Origin: Deltaproteobacteria bacterium
Lineage (GTDB): Bacteria > Desulfobacterota > Desulfarculia > Adiutricales > Adiutricaceae
DNA length: 10,025 bases
Reading direction: 5' to 3'
NCBI GenBank assembly: GCA_031278795.1
Contig: JAITJT010000111.1
Location: 1 to 10,025, forward strand
Below the pieces are notes generated by a model that was given only the letters and a program-made list of their open reading frames with translations, searched no databases and had not been told where the DNA came from. A program made the translations under genes and the position numbers. Positions 7,341-10,025 of this stretch are shown here, piece by piece (the first letter of the stretch is position 1; the number at the start of each line of letters is the position of its first letter).

Positions 7341-7361
7341 CCTCAAATATTCCAGAAATTG

Positions 7362-7396
7362 AAAATAATTCCCCCCCAAAACAATCCCAAAGCCTA
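7362..7396. repeat. duplicated segment, copy 1 (AAAATAAT/C-run word)
   Basis: AAAATAAT followed by a C-run, an A-run, CAAT, CCCAAA and CC matches 8384-8421 with only small insertions. It lies about 195 bases after the distal terminator at 7131-7167, as copy 2 lies about 50 bases after its own. It marks the right end of a duplicated unit. Confidence 0.5.
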
Positions 7397-7575
7397 ATCT
7401 CAGAGGCGGGAGAAAAATGCCTAAAGCGCACAAAAACACAGTTTATGAAAAAAAATGAAATTTACCTACTAGCTTTTGTGGATCTTAAGTGTTTGGGATT
7501 ACAAAACACGCTGACTAATTTTTTTTGGCTACTGAATAATTTTGTTTTTCTAAAATTTTGCTCAATATATCGTCC

Positions 7576-7632
7576 CTTTTTTCTATAGAGAAAAAAGCCA
7601 AGGAAAAAAGTGCGGAGTGTAAAAATTTTACA
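7576..7632. promoter_or_regulatory. hairpin and 15-bp palindrome upstream of RS3
   Basis: CTTTTTTCT (7576-7584) pairs with AGAAAAAAG (7589-7597) around a four-base loop. At 7618-7632, TGTAAAAATTTTACA is a perfect palindrome about one base. It is enclosed in a wider pair, CCAAGG (7598-7603) with CCTTGG (about 7640-7645). The palindrome resembles a dimeric-regulator site, but I cannot name the regulator, and it lies about 200 bases before the RS3 promoter. Confidence 0.35.
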
Positions 7633-7687
7633 ATCAGCGCCTTGGGGAAAAAATCTTGCTTCCCTTTGTATTAAACTGGCGGAAAGT

Positions 7688-7721
7688 GGCCCCAGAGGCC
7701 GGCTTTGGCCGGCCTGGGGCC
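7688..7721. repeat. very stable GC-rich hairpin
   Basis: GGCCCCA (7688-7694) pairs with TGGGGCC (7715-7721) and GGCCGGC (7697-7703) with GCCGGCC (7708-7714). The stem therefore has 14 GC-rich pairs with a two-base GA bulge and a TTTG loop. It stands alone in AT-rich DNA, has no T-tract on either side and lies about 110 bases before the RS3 promoter. It could be a palindromic repeat element or an RNA stability structure. Confidence 0.6.
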
Positions 7722-7832
7722 TAGCTTCGCGAAAGAATGCGGTCTAAGTGTAATTGGATTAGTTTTGGACGCTGGGGCGGCAAATTTTAGGGGAAATTTT
7801 ACAAAAAAATCCCCAAAAGGCGCAAAAAATGC

Positions 7833-7862
7833 TTGAAATCCCTCAAGAAAAAGTCATATAAT
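7833..7862 (+). promoter_or_regulatory. promoter of cobalamin riboswitch RS3
   Basis: TTGAAA (7833-7838) and a consensus TATAAT (7857-7862) are separated by 18 bases. The predicted start near 7869 is four bases before the P1 helix of RS3, exactly the arrangement seen at RS1. Confidence 0.8.
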
Positions 7863-7872
7863 TGACTTGTTT

Positions 7873-8067
7873 GGTGAACCTTTGGGAAAAAGATTTTTCC
7901 CAAAGCCACAATGCTAGGGAATCTCGTAAAGAATCGAGAGCGGGCCCGCCACTGTTGCCGGGGACAAGCGCGAGATGGAGATGCCTCCAAAAGCCACTGG
8001 CTGGAAAAGCTGGGAAGGCGATCGCCCTTGGAAGATCCGGTAGCCAGAAACCTAAGCTTTGTTCACC
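7873..8067 (+). promoter_or_regulatory. cobalamin riboswitch aptamer RS3
   Basis: This is the most canonical of the three. P1 is GGTGAAC (7873-7879) with GTTCACC (8061-8067), a perfect 7-bp helix. P2 is a perfect 12-bp-arm hairpin (7880-7905). The core follows: GGGAATCTCG, GAGAGCGGGCCCGCCACTG (about 7937-7955), GGGGACAAG, AGCCACTGGC (about 7992-8001), CTGGGAAGGCG (about 8010-8020) and AGATCCGGTAGCCAGAAACC (about 8033-8052). It binds a cobalamin by family. Large parts, including the post-aptamer hairpin (CCTCCC 8077-8082 with GGGAGG 8091-8096) and GCAGGGCATCCCGAA, match RS1. The next plus-strand gene starts about 500 bases after the aptamer, beyond two terminators, so its target is not evident. 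Confidence 0.95.
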
Positions 8068-8119
8068 ACTTACTTTCCTCCCCGAGGAACGGGAGGCAGG
8101 ATCAGGAGTTGCAGGGCAT

Positions 8120-8153
8120 CCCGAATCCCATTTTGTTGGATTCGGGTTTTTTT
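8120..8153 (+). terminator. expression-platform terminator of RS3
   Basis: CCCGAATCC (8120-8128) and GGATTCGGG (8138-8146) form a perfect 9-bp stem followed by seven Ts. It is the sequence homologue of the RS1 terminator and the probable transcriptional off-switch of RS3. Confidence 0.88.
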
Positions 8154-8295
8154 GTATCTAGCTTTCGGACTTAGCGTTTAAAAAAACGTCCACTAAATTG
8201 CGAATCCCAAAAAAATATAGCTCAAGTGTCTGAAGGTCTTTCTTTCGCTTGCGCATGAGTCACTTTCGAGGGGGCGACTTCTCGGAATGGGGAAA

Positions 8296-8336
8296 AGGCT
8301 TCCTAACAAATTGGAGTGAGGATAGGGGGCCTTTTT
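8296..8336 (+). terminator. distal terminator of the RS3 unit
   Basis: AGGCTTCCT (8296-8304) pairs with AGGGGGCCT (8324-8332) with two wobbles, followed by TTTTT. It is homologous to the terminator at 7131-7167, including the loop word TTGGAGTGAG. The 140 bases between the RS3 terminator and this one contain no gene that I can support. Confidence 0.7.
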
Positions 8337-8383
8337 CTTTGCCTTTTTACTCCCCGCCTTTAATCTTGAGGCCCCTTTTTACC

Positions 8384-8421
8384 AAAATAATCTCCCCCCA
8401 AAAAACAATTCCCAAAACCAA
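8384..8421. repeat. duplicated segment, copy 2 (AAAATAAT/C-run word)
   Basis: It matches 7362-7396 in order (AAAATAAT, C-run, A-run, CAAT, CCCAAA, CC) with a few inserted bases. With the shared distal terminators it supports duplication of a whole riboswitch unit rather than of the aptamer alone. Confidence 0.5.
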
Positions 8422-8504
8422 TGATTTAAAGTAATATTTTGGAAGCTGTGGATTTTGTCCATAATCTTTACGCGTAAAATTCATGGGCGCATAGATATTG
8501 CCTT

Positions 8505-8541
8505 ACTACTTAGGTAGTTCAAAATTTTTATTTTCAACTAC
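8505..8541. promoter_or_regulatory. operator-like inverted repeats before the ImmA/IrrE gene
   Basis: ACTAC (8505-8509) and GTAGT (8514-8518) form one small inverted repeat. The second half also pairs with a third site: 11-base arms at 8514-8524 and 8531-8541 match at 10 of 11 positions around a six-base AT centre. A TATACT -10-like box (8544-8549) follows immediately, though I see no good -35 box. The site is well placed for autoregulation by the downstream HTH protein, which is an inference. Confidence 0.45.
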
Positions 8542-8567
8542 AATATACTATAGCACAATGGCCGCTT

Positions 8568-9401
8568 ATGTCTGATAAAATGAACATAAATCCAGCGATC
8601 CTAAGCTGGATTCAAACAAGATGCGCTAAAAGCGACGCGGACTGTCATAGGTATTTTGGTGAAAAGAAATTTAAGGGCTGGAAGAGCGGCGTAGTTCAAC
8701 CCACATACGCTGAACTACAAAGGATAGGTGAATTTTTTCGTAAACCCATAGCTGTATTTTTTTTCTCAGAGATACCAATATACCAAGACACTAGAAAAAC
8801 TTTTAAAACTTTACCTGACTCTGCTTCAATTTTTAGAGAAGACTTTATCGCTCTTATTGATTGGGCACGAATCATGCAGCTAAATCTTTACGAGTTGCAC
8901 GAGGGAATTAATCCCTCTTCCAACTTAATCACCCGGAGTTCTTTTGACTTGTCCCATACAAACAAGCTGGCATCTCAGTTACGCTCTACTTTAGGCCTAA
9001 GCCTAGAAGAGCAAAAACAATTTGCGTCCCCTGAGCTGGCCTTTAAGCGTTTTCAAGAGGCCTTTTACCATGCGGGCGTGTTTGTTTTTAAAGGCATCTT
9101 TAAAAATAATAATATCGCGGGGGTTTCTCTAACTGATGAAGTATTCCCGGTTATATGCATTAATGATTCACTATCTTATACGCGACAGATTTTCACCCTC
9201 ATCCACGAGCTTTGCCACCTGCTTCATGGTACAAGCGGAGTGGATTTTCTTTCTTTGCCAAAAGATTTAAGCCTCAAAGAAAACAAAATAGAGGCAAAAT
9301 GCGCTGCCTTGGCCTGTGCCTTTTTGGCTCCAGAACTAAAATTTTTGGTGGATACTCTTGAAATACCAATTGATTGCGAAAATATAAAAACGATCTCTTA
9401 G
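8568..9401 (+). CDS. HTH-containing ImmA/IrrE-type metallopeptidase, 3'-truncated by frameshift
   Basis: Members of this family (COG2856/DUF955) couple an XRE-like DNA-binding domain to a zinc peptidase that typically cleaves a repressor. They are common in phage, conjugative-element and toxin-antitoxin contexts. A short HTH-like segment (about 5-66) ends in the family pattern WKSGVVQPTYAELQRIGEFF and PIAVFFFSEIP. The peptidase domain has LIHELCHLLHG with zinc ligands His213 and His217 and general base Glu214. Glu242 in KIEAKCAALACAFLAP is the likely third ligand. The frame stops after 277 residues, whereas relatives of this architecture are about 360-390, and the missing C-terminus is recognisable downstream in another frame. 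The ATG at 8568 lacks a clear ribosome site; ATG 8580 is an alternative. Base composition is more AT-rich than in gap or the LOG gene, compatible with transfer. The peptidase core could still fold, but the gene is probably inactive or phase-shifted. Confidence 0.85.
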   Translation: MSDKMNINPAILSWIQTRCAKSDADCHRYFGEKKFKGWKSGVVQPTYAELQRIGEFFRKPIAVFFFSEIPIYQDTRKTFKTLPDSASIFREDFIALIDWARIMQLNLYELHEGINPSSNLITRSSFDLSHTNKLASQLRSTLGLSLEEQKQFASPELAFKRFQEAFYHAGVFVFKGIFKNNNIAGVSLTDEVFPVICINDSLSYTRQIFTLIHELCHLLHGTSGVDFLSLPKDLSLKENKIEAKCAALACAFLAPELKFLVDTLEIPIDCENIKTIS

Positions 9402-9723
9402 TTATACTCCGCGAGATGCGAGTATATTTTCACAATACTTTTGAAAAATAAGATAATACCTAAGAGATATCTTTGAGAGCAAGGCCGCGGAGCACAACCA
9501 AGGTAATTTTAGAGATCTTAAAAAGAAAAAAGATGCAAGAGGCAAAAATCTAAAATCAGAAAGAGTTGAATATTTGCTAAGGAAAGTGTCCTTAAAAGAT
9601 GAACGCTACCTAGAAGTCGCCTTTAATTCATACCATGAGAATAATATCACCCTAACAGAGCTTGCGGATTATTTGGACATAAATATCCCCACAATCAAAC
9701 GCTTGGAGAAAACCCTCTACTAG
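9394..9723 (+). pseudogene. frameshifted C-terminal remnant of the ImmA/IrrE gene
   Basis: Directly after the early stop the +1 frame reads SLSYTPRDASIFSQYF, a plausible continuation of the family's post-peptidase helical segment. It is then interrupted by TGA 9442-9444 and TAA 9454-9456. From 9457 the same frame is open to TAG 9721-9723 and encodes DERYLEVAFNSYHENN, then a helix-turn-helix-like LTELADYLDINIPTIKRLEK. This matches the usual C-terminus of COG2856 proteins. Joined to the upstream frame it would give about 385 residues, a normal family length. A lost CT in the CTCT run at 9395-9398 would explain the first shift. At least two more lesions are needed, so this is decay or local sequencing error rather than a single phase switch. 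Confidence 0.65.
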
Positions 9724-9824
9724 GGCGACAATTGATGGATAGAAGCTTAGCCTGGTTTTCCCCAAAATAACAAAGACAATTCAAGATACTCTACTCGTAC
9801 TGTATCAGCTTTTTAGCGGCACTC

Positions 9825-10025
9825 TCACTCGGAGGCCCATTGGTCTTGCAAACTTAGGAGAAATTTCTCCGCGGATTTAGAGAACACTTGATATTTTTTC
9901 CAAACTATATTTATTGATGATTCTAAAGGTGGCGTTAGGGGCTTGAAACACATAGTCTGGCTCCCCGCGGCGCTCACTAGCTTATCGAGGCAAAGGGCGT
10001 AGCCCAGGCCTTCCTCAACCATAAG
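9825..10025 (-). CDS. LysR-family transcriptional regulator, C-terminal part (runs off the window)
   Basis: The frame is open to the window edge and ends in TGA (complement of 9825-9827). The 66 visible residues include LMVEEGLGYALCLDKLV, then CFKPLTPPL, INIVWKKYQVFSKSAEKFL. This is the end of the LysR substrate-binding domain: a helix beginning V-x-x-G-x-G-x-A, an F-x-P-L-x-x-P-L strand, and a last W-K-x-x-x-x-S-x-x-A-x-x-F helix. The DNA-binding domain and the effector pocket would lie beyond 10025, so neither the ligand nor the regulated gene can be told, and an internal ATG at 10022 is not a real start. The gene converges on the ImmA/IrrE remnant. I see no clear terminator in the 100 bases between them. 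Confidence 0.7.
   Translation of the reverse strand, partial: LMVEEGLGYALCLDKLVSAAGSQTMCFKPLTPPLESSINIVWKKYQVFSKSAEKFLLSLQDQWASE

Noticed and set aside
7862..8174. Two plus-strand frames of 87-99 codons covering RS3
   Set aside because: The sequence is fully explained by the riboswitch and its terminator; translation of an aptamer is not expected.
2552..8194. Shared word AAACGTCCACTA at the gap start region (minus strand) and about 30 bases after the RS3 terminator
   Set aside because: A 12-base match between two places in 10 kb on either strand is expected by chance.
8249..8434. 61-codon plus-strand frame before the ImmA/IrrE gene
   Set aside because: It spans the distal terminator and the C-run repeat, with no ribosome site and no family resemblance.
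7873..8567. RS3 as a direct regulator of the ImmA/IrrE gene
   Set aside because: The gene begins about 415 bases beyond the RS3 terminator, behind a second terminator and its own operator-like site.

Overview
The window looks like a low-coding-density bacterial chromosome segment. About half of it is protein-coding. The confident genes are moderately GC-rich with ordinary bacterial starts, while the spaces between them are AT-rich and full of hairpins. A lipoprotein lytic transglycosylase points to a Gram-negative cell. Gene content and protein style fit a Desulfobacterota/deltaproteobacterium-like host, but that placement is only a guess. A disrupted gene, long gene-free stretches and duplicated regulatory DNA suggest an eroding or accessory-type region.

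Layout. Positions 1-366 hold no gene, only terminator-like hairpins serving the minus strand. Positions 367-2485 carry a minus-strand operon, gap (glyceraldehyde-3-phosphate dehydrogenase) followed by cobT (lower-ligand activation for cobalamin), with a clear sigma-70-type promoter near 2565-2593. Positions 2486-3812 are a long divergent intergenic region with short repeats and a perfect 12-bp-arm palindrome. Positions 3813-5713 carry a plus-strand, translationally coupled pair: a LOG-family nucleotide-processing protein and an MltB-like membrane-anchored lytic transglycosylase with a peptidoglycan-binding domain.

Positions 5714-8567 are the most interesting part: 2.85 kb with no convincing protein gene but three cobalamin (B12) riboswitches in the same direction. 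RS1 (about 6089-6299) and RS3 (about 7873-8067) are close relatives. Each has its own promoter, a conserved post-aptamer hairpin and a strong intrinsic terminator about 50 nt beyond the aptamer. RS2 (about 6597-6821) is divergent, carries a long insertion and lies in tandem behind RS1. Distal sequences, including a second terminator with a conserved loop, recur after RS2 and RS3, so the locus appears to have been duplicated. What these riboswitches control is not evident: a very small ORF, regulatory RNAs, or lost genes are all possible.

Positions 8568-9723 hold an ImmA/IrrE-type HTH-metallopeptidase gene, preceded by operator-like inverted repeats. Its reading frame is broken near the 3' end, with the family C-terminus still recognisable in another frame. 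The right edge (9825-10025, minus strand) is the C-terminal part of a LysR-type regulator that runs off the window. There are no tRNA, rRNA, CRISPR or insertion-sequence features that I can support.
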